A model generated the notes under the pieces. The model worked only from the letters and a program-made list of their open reading frames with translations, was not told the DNA's origin and ran no database searches. Positions 10,476-22,995 of a stretch of 64,000 nucleotides of DNA are shown one piece after another (the stretch's first letter is position 1; each line of letters opens with the position of its first letter). The stretch is from Aegilops tauschii subsp. strangulata. Taxonomy: Eukaryota > Streptophyta > Magnoliopsida > Poales > Poaceae. The DNA lies in assembly GCF_002575655.3 (NCBI RefSeq), contig NC_053040.3:355196267-355260266 (forward strand), in the 5' to 3' direction. A program made the translations under genes and the position numbers.

Positions 10476-13400
10476 TATGTTCCTAGAGAAAATTTAGTTG
10501 AAAGTTGATAGTAGCAATTATGCGGACTGGGTCCGTAAACTGAGGATTGTCCTCAATGCTGCACAGAAGGCTTATGTCCTTAATGCACCGCTCGGTGTGC
10601 TGAACCTCGAGCGTTGTTTGTGGATGTTGCGAGCATCTGACATACACGTTTTGATGACTACGTGATAGTTCAGTGCGTAGTGTTGAACGGTTTAGAATTG
10701 AGGCACCGAAGACATTTTGAAACGTCGCGGAACATATGAGATGTTCCAAGAGCTGAAATTGGGATTTTAGGCTCGTGCCCACATCAAGAGGTATGAGACC
10801 TCTGACAAGTTTCTTAAGCCTGCAAACTAAGGGAGAAAAGCTCAACCGTTGAGCATGTGCTCAGATTGTCTGAGTACTACAATCGCTTGAATTGAGTGGG
10901 AGTTAATCTTCCAGATGAGATAGTGATGGTTCTCCAAAGTCACTGCCACCAAGCTATTAGAGCTTCGTGATGAACTATAACATATCAGGGATAGACATGA
11001 TGATCCTTAAGCAACTCGCGATGTTTGACACCGCGAAAGTAGAAATCAAGTAGGAGCATCAATTGTTGATGGTTAGTAAAACCACTAGTTTCAAAAAGGG
11101 CAAGGGAAAGAAGGGATACTTCATGAAACGACAAATCAGTTGCTGCTCTAGTGAAGAAACCCAAGGTTGAACCCAAACCCGAGACTAAGTGCTTCTGTAA
11201 TGAGGGGAACGGTCACTGAAGCAGAACTACCCTAGATACTTGGTAGATGAGAAGGCAGGCAAGGTCGACAGAAGTATATTGGATATACATTATATTAATG
11301 TGTACTTTACTAGTACTCGTAGTAGCACCAGGGTATTAGATACCGGTTCGGTTGCTAAGTGTTGGTAATTCGAAATAAAAGGCTACGGAATAAACGGAGA
11401 CTAGCTAAAGGTGAGATGACGATAAGTGTTGGAAGTGTTTCCAAGGTTGATGTGATCAAGCATCGCATGCTCCCTCTACCATCGAGATTGGTGTTAAACC
11501 TAAATAATAGTTATTTGGTGTTTGCGTTGAGCATAGACATGATTGGATTATGTTTATCGCAATATGGTTATTCATTTAAGGAGAATAATGGTTACTCTAT
11601 TTATTTGAATAATACCTTCAATGGTCTTGCACCTAAAATGAATGGTTTATTGAATCTCGATCGTAGTGATACACATGATCATGCCAAAAGATATAAGATA
11701 GTAATGATAGTACCACATACTTGTGGCACTGCCATTTGACTCATATTGGTATAAAACGCATGAAGAAGCTCCATGTAGATGGATCTTTGGACTCACTCGT
11801 TTTTGAAAAGATTGAGACATGCGAACCATGTCTATTGGTATATATGCATGAAGAAACTCCATGCAGATGGATCGTTTGGACTCACTTGATTTTGAATCAC
11901 TTGAGACATGCAAATCATACCACATGGGCAAGATGACTGAAAGGCCTCGTTTTCAGTAAGATGGAACAAGAAAGCAACTTGCTGGAAGTAATACATTTTG
12001 ATGTGTGCAGTCCAATGAGTGCTGAGGCATGCAGTGGATATCGTTATGTTCTTACTTCACAGATGATTTGAGTAGATGCTGAGTATATTTACTTGATGAA
12101 ACACAAGTCTGAATTATTGAAAGGTTCAAGTAATTTCAGAGTGAAGTTGAAGATCGTCGTGACAAGAGGATAAAATGTCTGTGATATGATCATAGAGATG
12201 AATATCTGAGTTACGAGTTTGGCACACAATTAAGAAATTGTTTCACGACTAATACCACCTGGAACACCATAGTGTGATGGTGTGTCCGAACATCATAACT
12301 GCACCCTATTGGATATGGTGCATACCATGATGTCTCTTATCAAATTACACTATCGTTTATGGGCTAGGCATTAGAGACAACCGCATTCACTTTAAATAGG
12401 GCACCACGCAATTCCGTTGAGACGACACCGTATGAACTATGGTTTAGAGAAACTTAAGCTATCGTTTCTTAAAAGTTTGGGGCTGCGATGCTTATGTGAA
12501 AAAGTTTCAGGCTGATAAGCTCGAACCCAAAGCGGATAAATGCATTTTCATAGGACACTCAAAAACTGTTGGGTATACCTCCTGTCTCAGATCCGGAAGC
12601 AAAAGGAATTGTTTCTAGAAATGGGTCCTTTCTCGAGGAAAAGTTTCTCTCGAAAGAATTGAGTGGGAGGATGGTGAAGACTTGATGAGGTTATTGAACC
12701 GTCACTTCAACTAGTGTGTAGCAGGACACATGAAGTTGTTCCTGTGGCACCTACACCAATTGAAGTGGAAGCTTATGATAGTGATCATGAAACTTCGGAT
12801 CAAGTCACTACCAAACCTCGTAGGTCGACAAGGATGCGCACTACTTCAGAGTGGTACGTAATCCTGTCTTGGAAGTCATGTTGCTAGACAACAATGAACC
12901 TACGAGCTATGGAGAAGCGATGGTGGGCCCGGATTCCGACGAATGGCTCGAGGCCATAAAATCCGAGAGAGGATCCATGTATAAAACAAAGTATAGACTT
13001 TGGAAGAACTACTTGATGGTCGTAAGGCTGTTGGGTGCAGATGGATTTTAAAAAGGAAGACAGACAATGATGGTAAGTGTCACCATTAAGAAAGCTCGAC
13101 TTGTCGTTAAGATGTTTTCTAACAAGTTCAAGGAGTTGACTGCGATGAGACTTTCTCACTCGTAGCGATGCTAAGAGTCTGTTGGAATTATATTAGCAGT
13201 TACTGCATTATTTATGAAATCTAGCAGATAGGATGTCAAAACATTGTTTCCTCGACGATTTTCTTGAGGAAAGGTTGTATGTGATACAACCAGAAGGTTT
13301 TGTCAATCCTGAAAGATGCTAACAAGTATGCAAAGCTCCAGCAATCCTTCTAAGGACTGGAGTAAGCATCTCGGAGTTGGAATGTACGCTTTGATGAGAT

Positions 13401-14265
13401 GATCAAAGATTTTGGGTTTATACAAAGTTTATGAGAAACTTGTATTTCCAAAGAAGTGAGTGGGAGCACTATAGAAGTTTTGATGAGTATATGTTGTTAA
13501 CATATTGTTGATCAAAAATGATGTAGAATTTCTGGAAAGCATACAGGGTTATTTGAAAAGTGTTTTTCAATGGAAAACCTGGATTAAGCTACTTGAACAT
13601 TGAGCATCAAGATCTATAAGGATAGATCAAAAACGCTTAATAGTACTTTCAAATGAATACATACCATGACAAGATTTTGAAGGAGTTCAAAATAGATCAG
13701 CAAAGAAGGAGTTCTTGGCTGTGTTACAAGGTGTGAGTATTGAGTAAGACTCAAGACATGACCATGGCAGATGAGAGAGAAAGGACGAAGGTTGTCCCCT
13801 ATGCTTTAGACGTAGGCTCTACAGTATGCTATGCTATGTGCCGCACCTGAAATGTGCCTTGCCATGAGTCAGTCAAGGGGTACAAGAGTGATCCAGGAAT
13901 GGATCACATGACAGCGGTCGAACTTATCCTTAGTAACTAGTGGACTAAGGAATTTTCTCGATTATGGAGGTGGTAAAAGAGTTCGTCGTAAAGGGTTACG
14001 TCGATGCAAACTTTGACACTGATTTGGATGACTCTGAGTAGTAAACCGGATTCGTATAGTAGAGCAGTTATTTGGAATAGCTCCAAGTAGCGCGTGGTAG
14101 CTGCATCTACAAGATGACATAGAGATTTGTAAAGCACACACGGATCTGAAAGGTTCAGACCCGTTGACTAATAACCTCTCTCACAAGCGAGATATGAACA
14201 AACCCCATGGTTGTTGGATTCATTACAATCACATAGTGATGTGAACTAGATTATTGACTCTAGTG
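10476..14265 (+). pseudogene. Angela1 gag-pol, heavily decayed
   Basis: Fragments of the Copia polyprotein can be followed in order but in changing frames with many stops. Gag starts at about 10476 (SNYADWVRKLRIVLNAAQK near 10510). The zinc-knuckle region is near 11190. The GAG-pre-integrase segment GIKRMKKLHVDGSLDSL is at about 11749. Integrase text runs to about 12480, the RT start is near 12880-13170, and RT/RNase H remnants continue to 14250. The integrase part has an 88-bp tandem duplication (gcatgaagaa at 11757 and 11845). No domain is intact. Confidence 0.8.
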
Positions 14266-14277
14266 CAAGTGGGAGAC

Positions 14278-16024
14278 TGTTGGAAATATGCCCTAGAGGC
14301 AATAATAAAATGGTTATTATTGTATTTCCTTGTTCATGATAATTGTCTATTGTTCATGCTATAATTGTATTAACTAGAAACTGTAATACATGTGTGAATA
14401 CATAGACCACAACATGTCCCTAGTAAGCCTCTAGTTGACTAGCTCGTTGATCAATAGATGGTTATGGTTTCCTGACCATGGACATTGGATGTCATTGATA
14501 ACGGGATCACATCATTAGGAGAATGATGTGATGGACAAGACCCAATCCTAAGCATAGCACAAGATCGTGTAGTTCGTTTGCTAAGAGCTTTTCTAATGTC
14601 AAGTATCGTTTCCTTAGACCATGAGATTGTGCAACTCCCGGATACCGTAGGAATGCTTTGGGTGTACCAAACGTCACAACGTAACTGGGTGGCTATAAAG
14701 GTGCACTATAGGTATCTCTGAAAGTGTCTGTTGGGTTGGCACGAATCGAGACTGGGATTTGTCACTCCGTATGACAGAGAGGTATCTCTAGGCCCACTCG
14801 GTAATGCATCATCATAATGAGCTCAATGTGACTAAGGAGTTAGCCACGGGATCATGCATTACGGAACGAGTAAAGAGACTTGCCGGTAACGAGATTGAAT
14901 GAGGTATTGGGATACCGACGATCGAATCTCGGGCAAGTAACATACCGATAGACAAAGGGAATTGTATACGGGATTGATTGAATCCCCGACATCGTGGTTC
15001 ATCCGATGAGATCATCTTGAACATGTGGGAGCCAATATGGGTATGCAGATCCTGCTATTGGTTATTGGGCGGAGAGGTGTCTCGGTCATGTCTGCATGGT
15101 TCCCGAACCCGTAGGGTCTACACACTTCAGGTTCGGTGACGCTAGAGTTGTTATGGGAAATAGTATGTGGTTACCGAAGGTTGTTCGGAGTCCCGAATGA
15201 GATCCCGGACATCACGAGGAGTTCCGGAATGGTCTGGCGGTGAAGATCGATATATTGGACGAAGGGTATTGGAGTCCGGAAGTGTTCCGGGGGTACCAGG
15301 CTATGGCCAGCATGACCGAAAGGTGTTTCGGGAGCCCGGGCAAGTGTTGGAGGGCCTCATGGGCCAAAGGGGAAGGGGAAAACCAGCCCACTAAGGGGTG
15401 GTGCGCCCCCCACACCCTTTCCCACGTTACTTGGGGAGGTGGGGCGCCTCCACCTGGCTTGGGAGGCAAGCCTCCACCTGCTTGGCTTGGGGGCAAGTCT
15501 CCCTAGGATTTTCCCTAGGGAGATCCAATCTGTTTGGCCGCCGCCCCCTAGGGGAAACCCTAGGGCGCCTCCCCCTCTCCCCTTGCCCCTATATATAGTG
15601 GAGGGGTGGGAGGGCAGCCGCACCTCTTCCCTGGCGCAGCCCTCCCTCCTCATACTCCTCCTCCTCCTCCGTAGTGCTTAGCGAAGCTCTGCCGGAGAAC
15701 CACGAGCTCCATTGCCACCATGTCGTCGTGCTGCTGGAGTTCTCCCTCAACTTCTCCTCTCCCCTTGCTGGATCAAGAAGGAGGAGACGTCCCCGGGCTG
15801 TACGTGTGTTGAACGCGGAGGCGCCGTCCGTTCGGCGCTAGATCGGATCTTCCGCGATTTGAATCGCTGCGAGTACGACTCCATCAACCGCGTTCTTGTA
15901 ACGCTTCCGCTTAGCGATCTTGAAGGGTATGAAGATGCACTCCCTCTCTCTCGTTGCTAGCATCTCCTAGATTGATCTTGGTGCCACATAGGAAAATTTT
16001 GAATTATTGCTACGTTCCCCAACA
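14278..16024 (+). repeat. Angela1 LTR, right copy
   Basis: This 1747-bp LTR ends ccccaaca exactly where Gypsy1 protease sequence resumes. A polypurine tract lies at 14266-14277. No target-site duplication can be tested, because the left end of the array was deleted. Confidence 0.93.
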
Positions 16025-16500
16025 AGGACGCCTTTGCTCCCAGGCATCTTCATGAGGTTGTAGGCCGGGTGAGTCGTCGTCATTAACTGGGCGAGAGCTG
16101 GGTACCCGAGGATGGTGTTGTACGGGAGACTGATGCGGGCGATGTCGAAGTCGACCAGCTCGGTGCGGTAGTTGTCGCGTGTGCCAAAGGTGACTGGGAG
16201 ACGGATCTGTCCCAGAGAGTGGGCAGCGCCGCCACCAACTCCTAAGAAGGGCTTGCTAAGACTGAGCCGCTCGAGCGGCACGTGAAGAAGGCTGAAGGCC
16301 CCCACGGAGAGCAAGTTGAGGCCGGCACCGCCGTTGATGAGGGTCTTGGTAACAGCCACGTTGCAGATGGTGGGCGTGCAGAGCATTGGGAGCTTGCCCG
16401 AGCCGGTGGTAGAGTCGGGATGGTCTTCTGAGCCCAAGGTGAGGTCGGCCTCTAGCGCAGCCAACTCGGCGGAGCCCCCGGGTGCTTGGAAGCGGCCCCA
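16025..16500 (-). pseudogene. Gypsy1 protease region
   Basis: The minus strand encodes LGSEDHPDSTTGSGKLPMLC and TKTLINGGAGLNLLSV, then the LGYPALAQLM and AYNLMKMPGSKGVL segments typical of Tat aspartic protease. The catalytic D-G triad reads NGG here, so the catalytic Asp has become Asn. The frame runs directly into the Copia LTR at 16024. This cut continues logically to the RT fragment at 6345, but the intervening linker is absent from both sides. Confidence 0.75.
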
Positions 16501-16502
16501 AT

Positions 16503-17003
16503 CTAACGGAGGAACGGCTTGACGTGGCGATCTGAAGGCGGTGCTTGAGAACCGCCCAACAGGGCTGCGACTGCGTGGTGCACCGGCACCGCGTAGCGAG
16601 CAGTGAAGAGGTCGCGGAGTTCCCCCCAGGACGCCACCGTGGATCCTGGGAGGTTGAGCAGCCATGCGCGTGGTTCGCCGGCGAGTGCCATGGGGAACCA
16701 GTTGGCCATGACCTTGTCGTCGCCCCCGGCCTCGAGGACGCCTTCCTCGTATGCTAGCAGGAAAGCCGTTGGGTCTGCCGCGCCGTCGTAGCGCGGCGGC
16801 ATCTCCGACTTGAACTTGGTTGGCCACCGCACCCGCCGCAGGGCAGGGGCCAGGGCCAGGAACCCCGCGGCCCCGTGGTCGATGCTGGCTGTCGGAGGCG
16901 ACGACGGGGCGCCTGCCATGCGGGCGGAGCGCAGATCGACGGATGGGAAGCTACGGCACACCCGTACCTGGTGCGCCAAATGTCGGATCTGGGGTTCCGG
17001 CAA
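16503..17003 (-). pseudogene. Gypsy1 gag, N-terminal half
   Basis: Gag forms the particle that packages element RNA. The minus strand encodes the Retrotrans_gag core: MPPRYDGAADPTAFLLAYEE, then VMANWFPMALAGEPRAWLLN and TVASWGELRDLFTARY. The frame then stops at 16503, and protease text starts in another frame almost at once. The C-terminal half and zinc knuckle of gag are missing, so an internal deletion lies near 16500-16545. The reading frame extends upstream over the primer site, so the true start is more likely near the MAGAPSSPPT methionine at about 16919. Confidence 0.75.
16961..16978 (-). other. Gypsy1 primer-binding site
   Basis: The plus strand reads cccgtacctggtgcgcca two bases before the LTR at 16981. 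Its complement starts TGGCGCACCAGG, the form of a tRNA 3' end complement. The priming tRNA was not identified. The site confirms that the right LTR is the 5' LTR of a minus-strand element. Confidence 0.75.
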
Positions 17004-17848
17004 AACCCTTAAGGTTCGAACTCTGGGGTGCGCGCGAAGTCTTTCCCTCCTACCGATCTATGCCCTAGCTCGCTAAGATCTCGCGGACGAACTCGACGAA
17101 CTCGTGACACGGAAAGACACGAGATTTATACTAGTTCGGACCATCGATGTGGTGTAATACCCTACTCCAGTGTGGTGGTAGTGGATTGCCTCTTGGGCTG
17201 ATGATGAACAATACAAGGGGAAGAACAGCCTCCTGAGGTTGAGGTGTTCTTGTGCTCTGCGGACTTGTGTGGTGAGGACTTGATGCACTATGCGATGCCC
17301 TCTACCGTGGTGGCTAGTTCTACTTATATAGGCCCTGGTCCTCTCCCCAAATATTGAGCGGGAAGGGAGCCAACAACGGCGGGCAAATTTTAAAGGGGAC
17401 AACTAGTACAAGCTATCTTGACAAAAGTGGTCTTCGCCTACAAAAGGCCCTGGGGGTGACGCCGCCTTGGGCTCCATGGTGACCTCCGTCCTACTGGCCT
17501 GCTGGTCTTGGTCTTGTTGCAGCGATATGGAAACCTTTGCCTGATGCCTCGGTACTCCGTGCCTGCGCCTGCTTCCTTAGCACCAAAGAGGAAACAAGGA
17601 TGCTGAGCGCGCTGGCGCCCGCCTGGTGTCGATCGTCATGGCTCACGTCACAGGAGCCTCGCGAGGTTTGCCACGCCTTGATATCTCCGCTCCTCGTGAG
17701 CCTGCCTGGGGAGGCAGCTCCTGAGATGGTCTTGCGTCGTCCGCCTCGCGAGGGTATTGAATGCCTTGTTGATGAAGATGGGCCATACAGGCCTGCTAGC
17801 AACGCCACGCCGCGGGCCGCAGGCAGGAAAGTCTGGGGACCCCCGTTC
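16981..17848 (-). repeat. Gypsy1 right LTR (5' LTR), end truncated
   Basis: It starts tgtcggatctgggg and matches 116-1013 up to cccccgttc at about 17848. The last roughly 14 bp of the LTR and any target duplication are replaced by Gypsy2-like text. A deletion of about 22 bp relative to the left LTR lies near 17753. Confidence 0.85.
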
Positions 17849-19202
17849 ACAAAAAGAAAAGTGAAAGTGAGAAGGACGAGCACCGTGGAAGTGGGAGCAT
17901 GCCTTGAACTTTGTTCATGCCCATGGAAACTTTGTGAATCTTGAATTACAGAAACTTTTCAACCAAAATAATTATCCCCTTGTACAATTCCATTGTATTA
18001 TAAAAATAATGTGCCAAGATTTGCCTTTAGGATGATTAGATTGCTTGTTGGTATGTGCGGTGCAGAAACAGAAACTTTGGTTGTAGCTTGTGGATTTTCA
18101 TTTTTTTACTGGAACGTCAAACGTTTCTGAAACTTTTTCCAAACTATTTCTATACAAATTGTTTACGTTGTCCTAATTTTTCAGGATTTTTGGAGTACGA
18201 GAAGTATGGTAGATGTTCAGATTGCTACAAACTGTCATGTTTAAGACAGATTCTGTTTTTGATGCATTGTTTTGCTTGTTTTGATGAAACTATCGATTCT
18301 ATCGGTGGTATAAGACATGGAAAAGTTATATTACAGTAGCTAAAATGCAAAAACAAAATATGAATTGGTTTGCAACAGTACTTAGAGTAGTGATTTGCTT
18401 CATTATACTAACGGATCTTACCGAGTTTTTGTTGACTTTTGTGTGGATGAAGTGATCAAAGATCGAGGAGGTCTCGATATGAGGAGAAGGAGGAGAGGAA
18501 ATAGCTCAAGCTTGGGGATTCCCAAGGCACCGCAAGGAAATATTCAAGGAGACTCAAGCGTCTAAGCTTGGGGATGCCCTGGAAGGCATCCCATCTTTCT
18601 TCAACAAGTATCGGTATGTTTTCGTCTTTGTTTCGTTCATGTGATATGTGCAGATCTTGGAGTGTCTTTTGTGTTTATTTTTCACTTTTCTTTTCTACAC
18701 CATGCTGGTATGAGACAGTCCATGGTTGATTTATAGAATGCTCATTGCACTTCACTTATATCTTTTGAGTATGGCTTTACAGAATGCTTCACGTGCTTCA
18801 CTTATATCATTTGAAGTTTGGATTGCATGTTTCTCTTCACATAGAAAACCATTGTTTGTAGAATACTCTTTTGCTTCACTTATATTTGTTAGAGCATGGT
18901 ATTTTGTAGAAAGAATTAAACTCTCATGCTTCACTTATATCCATTTAGAGAGTCAATAGGAACTTGTCAATTGCATGGTTAGTCACGAAATCCTACATAA
19001 AACTTATGGATCACTGAATATGATATGTTTGATTCCTTGCAATAGTTTTGTGATATAGAGATGGTAATATGTGGGAGGTACTAGTAAATGGTTGTGCTTA
19101 GTAAGAATATTGGTGTTAAGGTTTGTGATTCTCGAAGCATGCACGTATAGTCTCTCGTTATGCTATGAAGTTGGAGCATGATTTATTATTGATTGTCTTC
19201 CT
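17849..19202 (+). mobile_element. Gypsy2 internal region, middle piece
   Basis: This is AT-rich non-coding sequence with the aagcttggggat motif at 18510 and 18567, which recurs just before the Gypsy2 LTR at 28334. It resembles the long untranslated region downstream of pol in Sabrina-like Gypsy elements. No domain-bearing frame was found on either strand. Angela2 interrupts it at 19207. Confidence 0.65.
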
Positions 19203-19207
19203 TATGA
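19203..19207. repeat. Target-site duplication of Angela2, left copy
   Basis: The 5-bp word tatga stands just left of the LTR start and again at 27956-27960 just right of the other LTR. This proves a single integration event for 19208-27955. Confidence 0.95.
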
Positions 19208-20944
19208 TGTTGGGGAACGTAGTAATTTCAAAAATTTCCTACGCACACACAAGATCATGGTGATGCATAGCAACAAGAGAGGAGAGTGTTGTCCACGTAC
19301 CCTCGTAGACCGATAGCGGAAGCGTTATCACAACGCGGTTGATGTAGACGTACGTCTTCACGATCCGACCGATCAAGTACCGAACGCACGGCACCTCCGA
19401 GTTCAGCACACGTTCAGCTCAATGATGTCCCTCGAACTCCGATCCAGCCGAGTGTTGAGGGAGAGTTTTGTCAGCACGACGGCGTGGTGACGATGTTGAT
19501 GTTCCACCGACGCAGGGCTTCGCCTAAGCTCCGCAACGGTATTATCAAGGTGTAATATGGTGGAGGGGGGCACCGCACACGGCTAAAATATCGTATATCA
19601 AGTGTGTATCGAGGTGCCCCCTGCCCCCGTATATAAAGGAGCAAGGGGGAGGCCGGCTGCCCTAGGCGTGCCAAGGAGAGGGGGGGAGTCCTCCTCCTAG
19701 TAGGAGTAGGACTCCCCTTTCCTAGTCCAACTAGGAAGAGAGGGGGGGAAGGAAACAGAGGGAGAGGGAGAGGGAAAGAGGGGTTGCGCCCCCCTCTCCT
19801 AGTCCAACTAGGATTCCTCATGGGAGGGGGCGCGCCACCTCCTGGCTGCTGCCCTCTCTCTCCCCTCAAGGCCCACTAAGGCCCAATACTTCCCTGGGGG
19901 GTTCCGGTAACCCCTCCGGCACTCCGGTTTTATCCGAAACATCTCCGGAACACTTCTGGTGTCCGAATATAGTCGTCCAATATATCAATCTTTATGTCTC
20001 GACCATTTCGAGACTCCTCGTCATGTCCGTGATCACATCCGGGACTCCAAACAACCTTCGGTACATCAAAACATATAAACTCATAATATAACTGTCATCG
20101 TAACTTTAAGCGTGCGGACCCTACGGGTTCGAGAACTATGTAGACATGACCGAGACACCTCTCCGGTCAATAACCAATAGCGGAACCTGGATGCTCATAT
20201 TGGTTCCCACATATTCTACGAAGATCTTTATCGGTCAGACCGCATAACAACATACGTTGTTCCCTTTGTCATCCGTATGTTACTTGCCCGAGATTCGATC
20301 GTTGGTATCTCGATACCTAGTTCAATCTCGTTACCGGCAAGTCTCTTTACTCGTTCCGTAATACATCATCCCGCAACTAACTCATTAGTCACAATGCTTG
20401 CAAGGCTTATAGTGATGTGCATTACCGAGTGGGCGCAGAGATACCTCTCCGACAATCGGAGTGACAAATCCTAATCTCGAAATACGCCAACCCAACAAGT
20501 ACCTTTGGAGCCACCTGTAGAGCACCTTTATAATCACCCATTTACGTTGTGACGTTTGGTAGCACACAAAGTGTTCCTCCGGTAAACGGGAGTTGCATAA
20601 TCTCATAGTCATAGGAACATGTATAAGTCATGAAGAAAGCAATAGCAACATACTAAACGATCGGGTGCTAAGCTAACGGAATGGGTCAAGTCAATCACGT
20701 CATTCTCCTAATGAGGTGATCCCATTAATCAAATGACAACTCATGTCTATGGCTAGGAAACATAACCATCTTTGATTAACGAGCTAGTCAAGTAGAGGCA
20801 TACTAGTGACACACTGTTTGTCTATGTATTCACACATGTATTATGTTTCCGGTTAATACAATTCTAGCATGAATAATAAACATTTATCATGATATAAGGA
20901 AATAAATAATACTTTATTATTGCCTCTAGGGCATATTTCCTTCA
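19208..20944 (-). repeat. Angela2 3' LTR
   Basis: The 1737-bp LTR reads tgttggggaacgtag at its left edge and catatttccttca at its right edge; the sense strand therefore runs tgaaggaaatatgcc to ccccaaca. It carries a gtatataaagg TATA-like stretch near 19630. Confidence 0.95.
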
Positions 20945-20959
20945 GTCTCCCACTTGCAC
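20945..20959 (-). other. Angela2 polypurine tract
   Basis: The plus strand reads gtctcccacttgcac directly after the LTR; the sense strand is gtgcaagtgggagac. It is identical to the tract of Angela1 and Angela3. Confidence 0.85.
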
Positions 20960-20977
20960 TAGAGTCAATAATCTAGA

Positions 20978-22995
20978 TTACACAGTAATGATTCTTACAC
21001 CCATGGAGTCTTGGTGTTGATCATGTTTTGCTCGTGGAAGAGGCTTAGTCAACGGGTCTGCAACATTCAGATCCGTATGTATCTTGCAAATTTCTATGTC
21101 TCCCACCTGGACTAAATCCTGGATGGAATTGAAGCGTCTTTTGATGTGCTTGGTTCTCTTGTGAAATCCGGATTCCTTTGCTAAGGCAATTGCACCAGTA
21201 TTGTCACAAAAGATTTTCATTGGTCCCGATGCACTAGGTATGACACCTAGATCGGATATGAACTCCTTCATCCAGACTCCTTCATTTGCTGCTTCTGAAG
21301 CAGCTATGTACTCCGCTTCACACGTAGATCCCGCCATGACACTTTGCTTAGAACTGCACCAACTGACAGCTCCACCGTTCAATGTAAATACGTATCCGGT
21401 TTGCGATTTAGAATCGTCCGGATCAGTGTCAAAGCTTGCATCAACGTAACCATTTACGATGAGCTCTTTGTCACCTCCATAAACGAGAAACATATCCTTA
21501 GTCCTTTTCAGGTATTTCAGGATGTTCTTGACCGCTGTCCAGTGATCCACTCCTGGATTACTTTGGTACCTCCCTTCTAAACTTATAGCAAGGCACACAT
21601 CAGGTCTGGTACACAGCATTGCATACATGATAGAGCCTATGGCTGAAGCATAGGGAACATCTTTCATCTTCTCTCTATCTTCTGCAGTGGTCGGGCATTG
21701 AGTCTTACTCAATCTCACACCTTGTAGTACAGGCAAGAACCCTTTCTTTGCTTGATCCATTTTGAACTTCTTCAAAACTTTGTCAAGGTATGTGCTTTGT
21801 GAAAGTCCTATTAAGCGTCTTGATCTATCTCTATAGATCTTAATGCCTAATATATATGCAGCTTCACCGAGGTCTTTCATTGAAAAACTCTTATTCAAGT
21901 ATCCCTTTATGCTATCCAGAAATTCTATATCATTTCCAATCAACAATATGTCATCCACATATAATATCAGAAATGCTACTGAGCTCCCACTCACTTTCTT
22001 GTAAATACAGGCTTCTCCAAAAGTCTGTATAAAACCAAATGCTTTGATCACACTATCAAAGCGTTTATTCCAACTCCGAGAGGCTTGCACCAGTCCATAA
22101 ATGGATCGCTGGAGCTTGCACACTTTGTTAGCTCCCTTTGGATCGACAAAACCTTCCGGTTGCATCATATACAACTCTTCTTCCAGAAATCCATTCAGGA
22201 ATGCAGTTTTGACATCCATTTGCCAAATTTCATAATCATAAAATGCGGCAATTGCTAACATGATTCAGACAGACTTAAGGATCGCTACGGGTGAGAAGGT
22301 CTCATCGTAGTCAATCCGTTGAACTTGTCGAAAACCTTTCACAACAAGTCGAGATTTATAGACAATAACATTACCATCAGCGTCAGTCTTCTTCTTGAAG
22401 ATCCATTTATTTTCAATGGCTTGCTGACCATCGGGCAAGTCAACCAAAGTCCATACTTTGTTCTCATACATGGATCCCATCTCGGATTTCATGGCTTCAA
22501 GCCATTTTGCGGAATCTGGGCTCACCGTCGCTTCTTCATAGTTCGTAGGTTCGTCATGGTCTAGTAACATGACCTCTAGAACAGGATTACCGTACCACTC
22601 TGGTGCGGATCTTGATCTAGTTGACCTACGAGGTTCAGTAATAACTTGATCTGAAGTTTCATGATCATCATCATTAACTTCCTCACTAATTGGTGTAGGT
22701 GTCGCAGAAACAGATTTCTGTGATGATCTACTTTCCAATAAGGGAGCAGGTACAGTTACCTCATCAAGTTCTACTTTCCTCCCACTCACTTCTTTCGAGA
22801 GAAACTCCTTCTCTAGAAAGGATCCATTCTTAGCAACGAATATATTGCCTTCAGATATGTGATAGAAGGTGTACCCAACAGTCTCCTTTGGGTATCCTAT
22901 GAAGACACATTTCTCTGATTTAGGTTCGAGCTTATCTGGTTGAAGTTTCTTCACATAAGCATCGCAACCCCAAACTTTAAGATACGACAACTTTG
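20978..22995 (-). pseudogene. Angela2 pol: integrase C-terminus, reverse transcriptase and RNase H
   Basis: This second half of the Copia polyprotein copies RNA to DNA and removes the RNA strand. The minus strand reads YLKVWGCDAYVKKLQPDKLE (integrase end), VWTLVDLPDGQQAIENKWIF (RT start), IWQMDVKTAFLNGFLEEELY, catalytic YVDDILLIGND, and the RNase H motifs GYVDASFDTD, KQSVMAGSTCEAEY and ADPLTKPLPRAKH. A TGA at 22262-22264 interrupts the SVRIMLA motif; it looks like a CGA to TGA change. The frame is shifted by one base relative to gag because of a one-base deletion near 22995. Apart from these two lesions the protein is complete. Confidence 0.9.

Larger units (their letters stand above)
116..17848 (-). 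mobile_element. Gypsy1: decayed Tat-lineage Gypsy retrotransposon, split by a Copia array
   Basis: This minus-strand Ty3/Gypsy element is bounded by two similar LTRs (116-1013 and 16981-17848). On the minus strand it has a primer site, gag, a protease remnant, RT, two RNase H regions and integrase without a chromodomain, then a long 3' region carrying an antisense reading frame. Two RNase H domains, no chromodomain and an antisense extra ORF are the hallmarks of the Tat (Retand/Ogre) lineage. Without the inserted Copia sequence (6346-16024) only about 6.3 kb of internal sequence is left. The C-terminal half of gag and the protease-RT linker are missing. No target-site duplication can be shown because the right LTR lacks its last bases. 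The element is not autonomous. Confidence 0.85.

Noticed and set aside
17491..17944. Frames near the right edge of Gypsy1 as small genes
   Set aside because: They cross the boundary between LTR and Gypsy2 sequence and are paralleled by frames in the left LTR (625-1218).
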